Shown: in pieces, positions 1 through 10,703 of the stretch
How the letters are laid out: each line of letters starts with the position of its first letter
Position numbering within the stretch: the first letter of the stretch is position 1
Origin: Cyanophora paradoxa
Taxonomy: Eukaryota; Glaucocystophyceae; Cyanophorales; Cyanophoraceae
Direction of reading: 5' to 3'
Assembly (NCBI GenBank): GCA_004431415.1
Contig: QPMI01000363.1
Coordinates: 1-41,788 of the forward strand
DNA: 41,788 nucleotides
Program-made: the position numbers and the translations under genes
The notes under the pieces: model-generated
Seen by the model: the letters and a program-made list of their open reading frames with translations, nothing else
Told to the model about the DNA's origin: nothing
Databases searched by the model: none

Positions 1-292
1 CCAACCTCGAAACTAGAAAACTAACACCCCTCCCTATCAGGCAAACCTGCCAGAGTGCTCTGGCGAATCCAGCGCTCCCTGCCTGCTGTTTGGTGTGGGT
101 GGGGACCCCTGTGAGAATTCGGGGGGCAATCGGGGCAGCCCCTACCCAACCTCGAAACAAGAAAACTAACACCCCTCCCTATCACGCAAACCTGCCAGAG
201 TGCTCTGGCGAATCCCAGCGCTCCCTGCCTGCTGTTTGGTGTGGGTGGGAACCCCTGTGAGAATTCGGGGGGCCATCGGGGCAGCCCCGAAC

Positions 293-439
293 CCAACCTC
301 GAAACTAGAAAACTAACACCCCTGCCTATCAGGCAAACCTGCCAGAGTGCTCTGGCGAATCCAAGCGCTCCCTGCCTGCTGTTTGGTGTGGGTGGGGACC
401 CCTGTGAGATTTCGGGGGGCGATCGGGGCCACCCTGAAC
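293..439 (+). repeat. Representative 147-bp satellite A monomer
   Basis: One full unit between successive CCAACC landmarks. Order within the unit: AT-rich CTAGAAAACTAACA segment, pyrimidine-rich CCCCTGCCTATC, the 7-bp dyad at 341-356, the CTCCCTGCCTGCTG segment, then G-rich GTGGGTGGGGACCCC and GGGGGGCGATCGGGG. The unit length matches nucleosome-core DNA, which may or may not be meaningful. Confidence 0.9.
341..356. other. Perfect 7-bp dyad within satellite A (present in nearly every unit)
   Basis: GCCAGAG and CTCTGGC are exact reverse complements separated by TG. The motif is kept in most monomers of the array while neighbouring positions vary, so it is either conserved or simply inherited through homogenisation. 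It could form a small hairpin or bind a dimeric protein; the binding idea is inference. Confidence 0.7.
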
Positions 440-3400
440 CCAACCTCGAAACTAGAAAACTAACACTCCTCCCTATCAGGCAAACCTGCCAGAGTGCTCT
501 GGCGAATCCAAGCGCTCCCTGCCTGCTGTTCCGTGTGGGTGGGGACCCCTGTCAGATTTGGGGGGGCAATCGGGGCAGCCCCGACCCAACCTCGAAACTA
601 GAAAACTAACACCCCTCCCTATCATGCAAACCTGCCAGAGTGCTCTGGCAAATCCCAGCGCTCCATGCCTGCTGTTTGGTGTGGGTGGGGACCCCTGTGA
701 GATTTCGGGGGGCGACGGGGCAGCCCCGAACCCAACCTCGAAACTAGAAAACTAACACCCCTCCCTATCAGGCAAACCTGCCAGAGTGCTCTGGCGAATC
801 CAAGCGCTCCCTGCCTGCTGTTCCGTGTGGGTGGGGACCCCTGTGAGATTTCGGGGGGCGATGGGGGCAGCCCCAAACCCAACCTCGAAACCAGGAATCT
901 TACGCCCCTCCCTATCATGCAAACCTGCCAGAGTGCTCTGGCGAATCTCAGTGCTCCCTTCCTGCTGTTTGGTGTGGGTGGGGACCCCTGTGAGAATTCG
1001 GGGGGCAATCGGGGCAGCCCCTACCCAACCTCGAAACAAGAAAATTAACACCCCTCCCTATCACGCAAACCTGCCAGAGTGCTCTGGCGAATCTCAGTGC
1101 TCCCTTCCTGCTGTTTGGTGTGGGTGGGGACCCCTGTGAGAATTCGGGGGGCAATCGGGGCAGCCCCTACCCAACCTCGAAACAAGAAAACTAACACCCC
1201 TCCCTATCACGCAAACCTGCCAGAGTGCTCTGGCGAATCTCAGTGCTCCCTTCCTGCTGTTTGGTGTGGGTGGGGACCCCTGTGAGAATTCGGGGGGCAA
1301 TCGGGGCAGCCCCTACCCAACCTCGAAACAAGAAAATTAACACCCCTCCCTATCACGCAAACCTGCCAGAGTGCTCTGGCGAATCCCAGCGCTCCCTGCC
1401 TGCTGTTTGGTGTGGGTGGGGACCCCTGTGAGATTTCGGGGGGCGATGGGGGCAGCCCCGAACCCAACCTCGAAACTAGAAAACTAACACCCCTGCCTAT
1501 CAGGCAAACCTGCCAGAGTGCTCTGGCGAATCCAAGCGCTCCCTGCCTGCTGTTCCGTGTGGGTGGGGACCCCTGTCAGATTTGGGGGGGCAATCGGGGC
1601 AGCCCCGACCCAACCTCGAAACTAGAAAACTAACACCCCTCCCTATCATGCAAACCTGCCAGAGTGCTCTGGCAAATCCCAGCGCTCCATGCCTGCTGTT
1701 TGGTGTGGGTGGGGACCCCTGTGAGATTTCGGGGGGCGACGGGGGCAGCCCCGAACCCAACCTCGAAACTAGAAAACTAACACCCCTCCCTATCAGGCAA
1801 ACCTGCCAGAGTGCTCTGGCGAATCCAAGCGCTCCCTGCCTGCTGTTCCGTGTGGGTGGGGACCCCTGTGAGATTTCGGGGGGCGATGGGGGCAGCCCCA
1901 AACCCAACCTCGAAACCAGGAATCTTACGCCCCTCCCTATCATGCAAACCTGCCAGAGTGCTCTGGCGAATCTCAGTGCTCCCTTCCTGCTGTTTGGTGT
2001 GGGTGGGGACCCCTGTGAGAATTCGGGGGCAATCGGGGCAGCCCCTACCAACCTCGAAACAAGAAAATTAACACCCCTCCCTATCACGCAAACCTGCCAG
2101 AGTGCTCTGGCGAATCTCAGGCTCCCTCCTGCTGTTTGGTGTGGGTGGGGACCCCTGTGAGATTTCGGGGGCAATCGGGGCAGCCCTACCCAACCTCGAA
2201 ACAAGAAAATTAACACCCCTCCCTATCACGCAAACCTGCCAGAGTGCTCTGGCGAATCCCAGCGCTCCCTGCCTGCTGTTTGGTGTGGGTGGGGACCCCT
2301 GTGAGATTTCGGGGGGCGATGGGGGCAGCCCCGAACCCAACCTCGAAACTAGAAAACTAACACCCCTGCCTATCAGGCAAACCTGCCAGAGTGCTCTGGC
2401 GAATCCAAGCGCTCCCTGCCTGCTGTTCCGTGTGGGTGGGGACCCCTGTCAGATTTGGGGGGGCAATCGGGGCAGCCCCGACCCAACCTCGAAACTAGAA
2501 AACTAACACCCCTCCCTATCATGCAAACCTGCCAGAGTGCTCTGGCAAATCCCAGCGCTCCCTGCCTGCTGTTTGGTGTGGGTGGGGACCCCTGTGAGAT
2601 TTCGGGGGGCGACCGGGGCAGCCCCGAACCCAACCTCGAAACTAGAAAACTAACACCCCTCCCTATCAGGCAAACCTGCCAGAGTGCTCTGGCGAATCCA
2701 AGCGCTCCCTGCCTGCTGTTCCGTGTGGGTGGGGACCCCTGTGAGATTTCGGGGGGCGATCGGGGCAGCCCCAAACCCAACCTCGAAACCAGGAATCTTA
2801 CGCCCCTCCCTATCATGCAAACCTGCCAGAGTGCTCTGGCGAATCTCAGTGCTCCCTTCCTGCTGTTTGGTGTGGGTGGGGACCCCTGTGAGAATTCGGG
2901 GGGCAATCGGGCAGCCCCTACCCAACCTCGAAACAAGAAATTAACACCCCTCCCTATCACGCAAACCTGCCAGAGTGCTCTGGCGAATCTCAGTGCTCCC
3001 TTCCTGCTGTTTGGTGTGGGGGGACCCCTGTGAGAATTCGGGGGGCAATTGGGGCAGCCCCTACCCAACCTCGAAACAAGAAAATTAACACCCCTCCCTA
3101 TCACGCAAACCTGCCAGAGTGCTCTGGCGAATCCCAGCGCTCCCTTCCTGCTGTTTGGTGTGGGTGGGGACCCCTGTGAGATTTCGGGGGGCGATGGGGG
3201 CAGCCCCGAACCCAACCTCGAAACTAGAAAACTAACACCCCTCCCTATCAGGCAAACCTGCCAGAGTGCTCTGGCGAATCCAAGCGCTCCCTGCCTGCTG
3301 TTTGGTGTGGGTGGGGACCCCTGTCAGATTTGGGGGGGCAATCGGGGCAGCCCCGACCCAACCTCGAAACTAGAAAACTAACACCCCTCCCTATCACGCA

Positions 3401-6400
3401 AACCTGCCAGAGTGCTCTGGCAAATCCCAGCGCTCCCTGCCTGCTGTTTGGTGTGGGTGGGGACCCCTGTGAGATTTCGGGGGGCGATGGGGGCAGCCCC
3501 GAACCCAACCTTGAAACTTGAAAACTAACACCCCTCCCTATCCTGCAAATTTGCCAGAGTGCTCTGGCGAATCCCAGGGCTCCCTGCCTGCTGTTTGGTG
3601 TGGGTGGGGACCCCTGTGAGATTTCGGGGGGCGATTGGGGCAGCCCCAAACCCAACCTTGAAACTAGAAAACTAACACCCCTCCCTATCCTGCAAACCTG
3701 CCAGAGTGCTCTGGTGAATCCCAGCGCTCCCTGCCTGCTGTGTGGTGTGGGTGGGGACCCCTTTGAGATTTCGGGGGGCAATCGGGGCAGCCCCGACCCA
3801 ACCTCGAAACAAGAAAACTAACACCCCTCCCTATCACGCAAACCTGCCAGAGTGCTCTGGCGAATCCCAGCGCTCCCTGCCTGCTGTTTGGTGTGGGTGG
3901 GGACCCCTGTGAGATTTCGGGGGGCGATGGGGGCAGCCCCGAACCCAACCTCGAAACTAGAAAACTAACACCCCTCCCTATCAGGCAAACCTGCCAGAGT
4001 GCTCTGGCGAATCCAAGCGCTCCCTGCCTGCTGTTTGGTGTGGGTGGGGACCCCTGTCAGATTTGGGGGGGCAATCGGGGCAGCCCCGACCCAACCTCGA
4101 AACTAGAAAACTAACACCCCTCCCTATCACGCAAACCTGCCAGAGTGCTCTGGCGAATCTCAGTGCTCCCTACCTGCTGTTCCGTGTGGGTGGGGACCCC
4201 TGTGAGATTTCGGGGGGCGATGGGGGCAGCCCCGAACCCAACCTTGAAACTTGAAAACTAACACCCCTCCCTATCCTGCAAATTTGCCAGAGTGCTCTGG
4301 CGAATCCCAGGGCTCCCTGCCTGCTGTTTGGTGTGGGTGGGGACCCCTGTGAGATTTCGGGGGGCGATTGGGGCAGCCCCAAACCCAACCTTGAAACTAG
4401 AAAACTAACACCCCTCCCTATCCTGCAAACCTGCCAGAGTGCTCTGGTGAATCCCAGCGCTCCCTGCCTGCTGTGTGGTGTGGGTGGGGACCCCTTTGAG
4501 ATTTCGGGGGGCAATCGGGGCAGCCCCTACCCAACCTGGAAACAAGAAAACTAACACCCCTCCCTATCACGCAAACCTGCCAGAGTGCTCTGGCGAATCT
4601 CCGTGCTCCCTTCCTGCTGTTTGGTGTGGGTGGGGACCCCTGTGAGATTTCGGGGGGCGATGGGGGCAGCCCCGAACCCAACCTCGAAACTAGAAAACTA
4701 ACACCCCTCCCTATCAGGCAAACCTGCCAGAGTGCTCTGGCGAATCCAAGCGCTCCTTGCCTGCTGTTCCGTGTGGGTGGGGACCCCTGTGAGATTTCGG
4801 GGGGCGATGGGGGCAGCCCCAAACCCAACCTCGAAACTAGAAAACGAACACCCCTCCCTATCATGCAAATTTGCCAGAGTGCTCTGGCGAATCCCAGGGC
4901 TCCCTGCCTGCTGTTTGGTGTGGGTGGGGACCCCTGTGAGATTTTGGGGGCGATGGGGGCAGCCCCAAACCCAACCTCGAAACCAGGAATCTTACGCCCC
5001 TCCCTGTCATGCAAACCTGCCAGAGTGCTCTGGCGAATCCCAGCGCTCCCTTCCTGCTGTTTGGTGTGGGTGGGGACCCCTGTGAGATTTCGGGGGGCAA
5101 TGGGGGCAGCCCCGAACCCAACCTTGAAACTAGAAAACTAACACCCCTCCCTATCCTGCAAACCTGCCAGAGTGCTCTGGTGAATCCCAGCGCTCCCTGC
5201 CTGCTGTTTGGTGTGGGTGGGGACCCCTTTGAGATTTCGGGGGGCAATCGGGGCAGCCCCGACCCAACCTCGAAACTAGAAAACTAACACCCCTCCCTAT
5301 CATGCAAACCTGCCAGAGTGCTCTGGCAAATCCAAGCGCTCCCTTCCTGCTGTTTGGTGTGGGTGGGGACCCCTGTGAGATTTCGGGGGGCAATGGGGGC
5401 AGCCCCGAACCCAACCTTGAAACTAGAAAACTAACACCCCTCCCTATCCTGCAAACCTGCCAGAGTGCTCTGGTGAATCTCAGTGCTCCCTGCCTGCTGT
5501 TTGGTGTGGGTGGGGACCCCTTTGAGATTTCGGGGGGCAATCGGGGCAGCCCCTACCCAACCTGGAAACAAGAAAACTAACACCCCTCCCTATCACGCAA
5601 ACCTGCCAGAGTGCTCTGGCGAATCTCAGTGCTCCCTTCCTGCTGTTTGGTGTGGGTGGGGACCCCTGTAAGATTTCGGGGGGGAATCGGGGCAGCCCCT
5701 ACCCAACCTCGAAACAAGAAAATTAACACCCCTCCCTATCACGCAAACCTGCCAGAGTGCTCTGGTGAATCCCAGCGCTCCCTGCCTGCTGTTTGGTGTG
5801 GGTGGGGACCCCTTTGAGATTTCGGGGGGCAATCGGGGCAGCCCCGACCCAACCTCGAAACTAGAAAACTAACACCCCTCCCTATCATGCAAACCTGCCA
5901 GAGTGCTCTGGCAAATCCCAGCGCTCCCTGCCTGCTGTTTGGTGTGGGTGGGGACCCCTGTGAGATTTCGGGGGGCAATGGGGGCAGCCCCGAACCCAAC
6001 CTTGAAACTAGAAAACTAACACCCCTCCCTATCCTGCAAACCTGCCAGAGTGCTCTGGTGAATCTCAGCGCTCCCTGCCTGCTGTGTGGTGTGGGTGGGG
6101 ACCCCTGTGAGATTTCGGGGGGCAATCGGGGCAGCCCCTACCCAACCTGGAAACTAGGAAACTAACACCCCTCCCTATCATGCAAACCTGCCAGAGTGCT
6201 CTGGCAAATCTGAGCGCTCCCTTCCTGCTGTTTGGTGTGGGTGGGGACCCCTGTGAGATTTCGGGGGGGAATCGGGGCAGCCCCGAACCCAACCTTGAAA
6301 CTAGAAAACTAACACCCCTCCCTATCACGCAAACCTGCCAGAGTGCTCTGGCGAATCTCAGCGCTCCCTGCCTGCTGTGTGGTGTGGGTGGGGACCCCTT

Positions 6401-7294
6401 TGAGATTTCGGGGGGCAATCGGGGCAGCCCCTACCCAACCTGGAAACAAGAAAACTAACACCCCTCCCTATCACGCAAACCTGCCAGAGTGCTCTGGCGA
6501 ATCTCAGTGCTCCCTTCCTGCTGTTTGGTGTGGGTGGGGACCCCTGTAAGATTTCGGGGGGAATCGGGGCAGCCCCTACCCAACCTCGAAACAAGAAAAT
6601 TAACACCCCTCCCTATCACGCAAACCTGCCAGAGTGCTCTGGTGAATCCCAGCGCTCCCTTCGTGCTGTTTGGTGTGGGTGGGGACCCCTTTGAGATTTC
6701 GGGGGGCAATCGGGGCAGCCCCGACCCAACCTCGAAACTAGAAAACTAACACCCCTCCCTATCATGCAAACCTGCCAGAGTGCTCTGGCAAATCCCAGCG
6801 CTCCCTGCCTGCTGTTTGGTGTGGGTGGGGACCCCTTTGAGATTTCGGGGGGCAATCGGGGCAGCCCCGACCCAACCTCGAAACTAGAAAACTAACACCC
6901 CTCCCTATCATGCAAACCTGCCAGAGTGCTCTGGCAAATCCCAGCGCTCCCTGCCTGCTGTTTGGTGTGGGTGGGGACCCCTGTGAGATTTCGGGGGGCA
7001 ATGGGGGCAGCCCCGAACCCAACCTTGAAACTAGAAAACTAACACCCCTCCCTATCCTGCAAACCTGCCAGAGTGCTCTGGTGAATCTCAGCGCTCCCTG
7101 CCTGCTGTGTGGTGTGGGTGGGGAAACCTCGAAACTAGAAAACTCACACCCCTCCCCATCATGCAAACCTGCCAGAGTGCTCTGGCAAATCCCAGCGCTT
7201 CCTTCCTGCTGTCTCCTGTAAATGGGGACCCCAGTGAGGTTTTGGGGGGCAATGGGGGCAGCCCCAAACCTCCGAATTTTATAACAGCATCCCT

Positions 7295-7783
7295 ATGGTG
7301 AGTGGTGAAACCAAAGCAGGAGATATAACAGTTGACAACACTTTTAGTATTTATTATTCTGAAGAGCTTGCGGGAGCTGGAATTACAGGAATTCCAACAA
7401 CTCGCCCAGCTGCTGATTTCGAACAATGGAAACAATTCATTGTAAATCGCGAAACCCCCATTCAAAACCACCAACAGCTGGTGAATGTTATAAATGAAAA
7501 GTTTAATGACAGAAATCCTAAACCATCTGTTCGCTGCAAATGGGATGAGTCACTGAAACGAATTATATTCCATTCCGAAAAAAAGTTTTACCTGGCTTTC
7601 TCACTTGCTGTAGACCCAAGCCCGCACATAAACACAACCACCGGAACATCGCCGTTCTTTTTGACGTACGGTCGTGACCCGGTGATGCCATACGACACCT
7701 ATGTTCCAACTGCGGAATTGCGACCTCCCGATTATGTGACACAACTGATTTCCGATTTGAACGCTGCTGGAAATCAACAATAA
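7295..7783 (+). pseudogene. Unrecognised ORF piece fused to the C-terminal end of a Ty3/gypsy-type integrase
   Basis: An open frame of 162 codons follows the decayed end of the satellite A array. The last third (from about 7612) reads like the end of a retroviral-type integrase core: an SPH...TTGTSPFFLTYGRDPVMP stretch matches the usual 'N-T-s-x-h-x-s-T-g-x-s-P-f-x-l-x-Y-G-R-x-P' signature of gypsy elements. The first about 105 residues do not look like integrase. They contain FSIYYSEELAG and a NHQQLVNVINEKF segment, and I do not recognise them; a structural protein from a large DNA transposon or virus-like element is one weak possibility. The ATG at 7295 lies just inside the boundary and need not be a real start. 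No D,D-35-E residues are present, so there is no active enzyme. Most likely this is a junction of two unrelated fragments that happens to stay open. Confidence 0.55.
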
Positions 7784-7811
7784 ACAAAAATTATATTTCA
7801 GACTCAAACAG

Positions 7812-8300
7812 TTGTGGGAGAAGAAATTGCAGGATTCTGCAGCGGGCTCTCATCCCAAGGGAGACCTGGGTTTCATGTTTCTTACTACAGAGCGTGGCTC
7901 TGGTTCTTCCTCTTCTCTCATGACCAAGTCTGAAGTAGAATATTTAATGGATGAAAAATTGAAGAGTTTTGGATTGAAAGTAGATGAGAAGATTGATGAT
8001 TTGCGCTCTGAAATTAAGCGCACAAATAATGCAGTTCTTGATAAGTTGGATCAGATTGGGCGCCAAGTCAGTTCTCGCCCCCAGGGTGACTCTTGGCGTG
8101 GCAATTATAATTTTGAGAGCATGCAAGAAGATGTCAAATTGATGATTTGCGCTCTGAGATTAAGCGCACGAATAATGCAGTTCTTGACGAATTGGATCAG
8201 ATTGGACGCCAAATGAGTTCTCGCCCTCAGGGTGACTCTTGGCGTGGCAGTTATAATTTTGGACGTGGAGGAAATGGAGGTCGCGGTCGTGGGCACTATA
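7812..8300 (+). pseudogene. Gag-like coiled-coil and RGG fragment of a gypsy-type element, internally duplicated
   Basis: The frame starting at 7812 encodes a charged, heptad-like segment (MTKSEVEYLMDEKLKSFG, then LKVDEKIDDL) followed by SSRPQGDSWRG. The frame starting at 8147 repeats the same segment and runs on into an RGG-type basic tail (GRGGNGGRGRGHY). This is the layout of a Gag-like or nucleocapsid-end protein that uses an RGG box instead of zinc knuckles. The assignment rests on composition and on the RNase H and integrase pieces that follow, not on a recognised domain. A 123-bp direct duplication (7993-8115 and 8139-8261) puts the two copies in different frames, so the protein is broken. 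No promoter or LTR is visible. Confidence 0.45.
7993..8261 (+). repeat. Direct duplication of 123 bp at a 146-bp offset inside the Gag-like fragment
   Basis: Copy 1 (7993-8115) and copy 2 (8139-8261) align without gaps from TTGATGATTTGCGC to TATAATTTTG, with about 10 substitutions, separated by 23 bp containing AGAGCATGCAAGAAG. The 146-bp offset is not a multiple of three, so the duplication breaks the reading frame. The substitutions show it is not very recent, or that it joins two related element copies. Confidence 0.9.
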
Positions 8301-8301
8301 C

Positions 8302-8880
8302 AAGAATTTTGAGCGCAATATGCCAGCCTCAGAGGCTGAGTGTGCTGCTGTGGTGGATTGCTTGAGTAAATGGGATATCTATCTCAAGGGAGCTCCTAGA
8401 TCTATTTTGTACACTGATTGCAAAGCTCTTGAATGGCTCTTAACGTTGAAACCGGAGAAGGGCAAGTTGGCTCGCTGGGCCGCCCTCATCCAGCAGTATA
8501 ATTTGGAGATTAAGTATCGAAAGGGAATCTTGAATCGCGCAGATGGACCTTCCAGGTACCCTGTGGACTCTACACTGAAAATGGAGGAGGAGAATGCAAT
8601 TAAGATTCTGAACTTGGAAGTTATGTCAAATGAGGACACGTTTTCACTTTTATTTGAGTCACAACGCTCAGATAAGCACTTACGAAGCATAATTAACATA
8701 TTAGAAGGACATCCAAGCAGCAATGAAGCAATCAACCGGAAGGCAAAACTTTTCCGGCTGAACAAGGATGGTATCCTGGTTTTTGCGGCATCCAACCTGA
8801 ACCCACGAGTAGTTATTCCCTCTTCCATGTCATTGGATCTCATTCGAGACGCTCATGATAATCCCTTGTCTGGTCACTTC
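8302..8880 (+). pseudogene. Ty3/gypsy RNase H domain, linker and start of integrase, truncated by satellite A
   Basis: From about 8308 the frame of the ATG at 8320 reads as the second half of a gypsy RNase H. It has the SEAECAAVVDCLSKW helix with its acidic residue, ILYTDCKALEWLL with the catalytic Asp, and a KGILNRADGPSRYP end with the last Asp. A linker follows, then the start of the integrase HHCC zinc domain (LIRDAHDNPLSGHFG), where satellite A sequence begins abruptly at 8881. The first catalytic Asp of RNase H, the whole RT upstream and the integrase core downstream are missing. The frame continues into the satellite to 9078, but that part is not element coding. Family assignment is firm from the motif order; the fragment is non-functional. 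Confidence 0.85.
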
Positions 8881-9338
8881 GGTGGGGACCCCTGTGAGAT
8901 TTTGGGGGGCGATGGGGGCAGCCCCGAACCCAACCTCGAAACTAGAAAACTAACCCCCCTCCCTATCATGCAAACCTACCAGAGTGCTCTGGCGAATCCC
9001 AGTGCTCCCCTCCTGCTGTTTCGTGTGGTTGGGGACGGGGGGCAATGGGGGCAGCCCCGCACCCAACCTCGAAACTAGAAAACTAACACCCCTCCCTATC
9101 ATGCAAACCTGCCAGAGTGCTCTGGCGAATCCCAGCGCTCCCTGCCTGCTGTTTTGTGTGGGTGAGGACCCAACCTCGAAACTAGAAAACTAACACCCCT
9201 CCCTATCATGCAAACCTGCCAGAGTGCTCTGGCGAATCCCAGCGCTCCCTTCCTGCTGTTTGGTGTGGGTGGGGACCCCTGTGAGATTTCGTCGGGCAAT
9301 GGGGGCAGCCCAGAACCCAACCTCGAAACTAGAAAACT
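8881..9338 (+). repeat. Satellite A, + orientation, with shortened units
   Basis: Resumes exactly at GGTGGGGACCCCTGTGAG after the integrase fragment. Two of the units are internally deleted: near 9036, where GGGGAC is followed directly by the G-run, and near 9170, where GAGGACC joins CAACCTCG. The block ends where the orientation flips. Confidence 0.93.
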
Positions 9339-9780
9339 GTCCCCACCCACACGAAACAGCAGGCAGGGAGTGCTGGGATCCGCCAGAGCACTCTGGCAGG
9401 TTTGCATGATAGGGAGGGGTGTTAGTTTTCTAGTTTCAAGGTTGGGTTCAGGGCTGCCCTGATTGCCCCCCGAAATTTCACAGGGGTCCCCACCCACACG
9501 AAACAGAAGGAAGGGAGCGCTGGGATCCGCCACAGCACTCTGGCAGGTTTGCATGATAGGGAGGGGTGTTTGTTTTCTAGGTTCGAGGTTGGGTTCGGGG
9601 CTGCCCCCATCGCCCCCCGAAATTTCACAGGGGTCCCCACCCACACGAAACAGCAGGCAGGGGGCGCTGGGATCCGCCAGAGCACTCTGGCAGTTTTGCA
9701 TGATAGGGAGGGGTGTTAGTTTTCTAGTTTCGAGGTTGGGTTCGGGGCTGCCCCCATCTCCCCCCGAAATCTCACAGGGG
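9339..9780 (-). repeat. Satellite A, inverted block of about three units
   Basis: Sequence switches to the reverse complement at GTCCCCACCCACACG and stays inverted for about 442 bp, three monomer lengths. It then returns to the + orientation at GGGGCAATCGGGG. Both edges map to the same place in the monomer, next to GGTGGGGAC/CCCTGTGAG. Confidence 0.93.
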
Positions 9781-10158
9781 GGGGCAATCGGGGCAGCCCT
9801 GAACCCAACCTCGAAACTAGAAAACTAACACCCCTCCCTATCATGCAAAACTGCCAGAGTGCTCTGGCGAATCCCAGCGCTCCCTGCCTGCTGTTTGGTG
9901 TGGGTGGGGACCCCTGTGAGATTTTGGGGGGCGATCGGGGCAGCCCCGAACCCAACCTCGAAACTAGGAAACTAACAACCCTCCCTATCATGCAAACCTG
10001 CCAGAGTGCTCTGGCGAATCCCAGCGCTCCCTGCCTGCTGTTTTGTGTGGATGGGGACCCCTGTGAGATTTCCGGGGGCAATCGGGGCAGCCCCAAACCC
10101 AACCTCGAAACTAGAAAACTAACACCCCTCCCTATCATGCAAAACTGCCAGAGTGCTC
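9781..10158 (+). repeat. Satellite A, + orientation, end of array
   Basis: About two and a half units, ending inside the 7-bp dyad (GCCAGAGTGCTC then AGAAAGG), where retroelement sequence starts. Confidence 0.92.
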
Positions 10159-10580
10159 AGAAAGGAAATCGATTTTCTGCAGTTTAGCAGCCGTTTTGAT
10201 GCGCCACATGTGATTTTGCGGAAAGGCATGAAAGTAGCCCAATTTGTACCCGCCTGTCTATTCTACAAATGACCCGTTTAAATATGAGCCTACAAAGTAT
10301 AGTCACCTATCTGGAGTCCCTGTTTCCGATGCTACTGAGATCATCTATCGAGAGATAGAAGAAAGGTATGGAAAAGAAGTGGCAGAACTTTTGAAAGACA
10401 TTAAGAAGATTGGATCTGACAAGGAAACCCCTGAAAATGTTGGGGCTATGTTCGATTTTATGCTTGGAAATCTGTCAGCTGCAAAACCAAGCATTCCAAC
10501 ATATGATCCCAGCGAGCCCCATCCTCCAGTCAAACACAAAATCAATACTGGAGATGCTCGGCCCATTGCAGAGCCACCTC
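10159..10580 (+). pseudogene. Ty3/gypsy pol remnant: protease end and RT start
   Basis: One frame near 10190-10265 reads RFDAPHVILRKGMKVAQF, resembling the C-terminal strand region of a retropepsin, and then stops at TGA. From 10244 another frame gives about 110 residues ending in YDPSEPHPPVKHKI-NTGDARPIAEPPR. That is the conserved lead-in to a gypsy reverse transcriptase (H-x-I-x-T-G-D-A-x-P-I). The frame change between the two indicates decay. The RT itself is absent: the fragment stops at a scrap of inverted satellite A at 10581. A related but diverged copy of the same lead-in occurs at 12550-12723, beyond the GT90 gene. The protease call is tentative; the RT lead-in is clear. Confidence 0.65.
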
Positions 10581-10632
10581 GCTGCCCCCATCGCCCCCCA
10601 AAATCTCACAGGGGTCCCCACCCACACGAAAC
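10581..10632 (-). repeat. 52-bp fragment of satellite A, inverted
   Basis: GCTGCCCCCATCGCCCCCC through CCCACACGAAAC matches the inverted satellite A units at 9600-9650. It joins directly to the RT lead-in on the left, so the open frame running to 10840 is a chimera and not a gene. Confidence 0.88.
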
Positions 10633-10703
10633 CTTCCTAGAACGCCGACGTTTATCCCCTCCCCCGCGACCCAAGGCTGCACTGCCCCCCGGGGGCCGGA
10701 AAA

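Larger units (their letters stand above)
1..7276 (+). repeat. Satellite A tandem array (146-147 bp monomer, about 50 copies)
   Basis: Head-to-tail monomers, all in one orientation, starting before the window. Successive copies of the landmark CCAACCTCGAAAC fall at 1, 146, 293, 440 and 586, giving periods of 145-147 bp. Each unit carries a perfect 7-bp dyad (GCCAGAG-TG-CTCTGGC), a GGGGC-A-GCCCC dyad and a run of 5-7 Gs. Variants (ATCAGGCAAA, ATCATGCAAA, ATCACGCAAA, ATCCTGCAAA; GAAACTAG, GAAACAAG) recur in blocks, so there is higher-order structure with offsets of about 293, 585, 733, 873 and 1024 bp. The last two monomers (about 7125-7276) are diverged and internally deleted, as expected at an array edge. 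Because 147 is divisible by three, long open frames appear on both strands; they are by-products of the period. Confidence 0.97.

Noticed and set aside
21-7166. Many open frames of 60-280 codons in the first 7 kb on both strands
   Set aside because: They are periodic translations of the 146-147 bp satellite, overlap on both strands and change frame wherever a unit is 146 bp.
1-7276. CRISPR array
   Set aside because: No constant repeat with unique spacers; the whole 147-bp unit repeats, and the context is eukaryotic.
7993-8261. The 146-bp offset of the Gag-like duplication as a link to satellite A
   Set aside because: The sequences are unrelated; the equal length appears coincidental.
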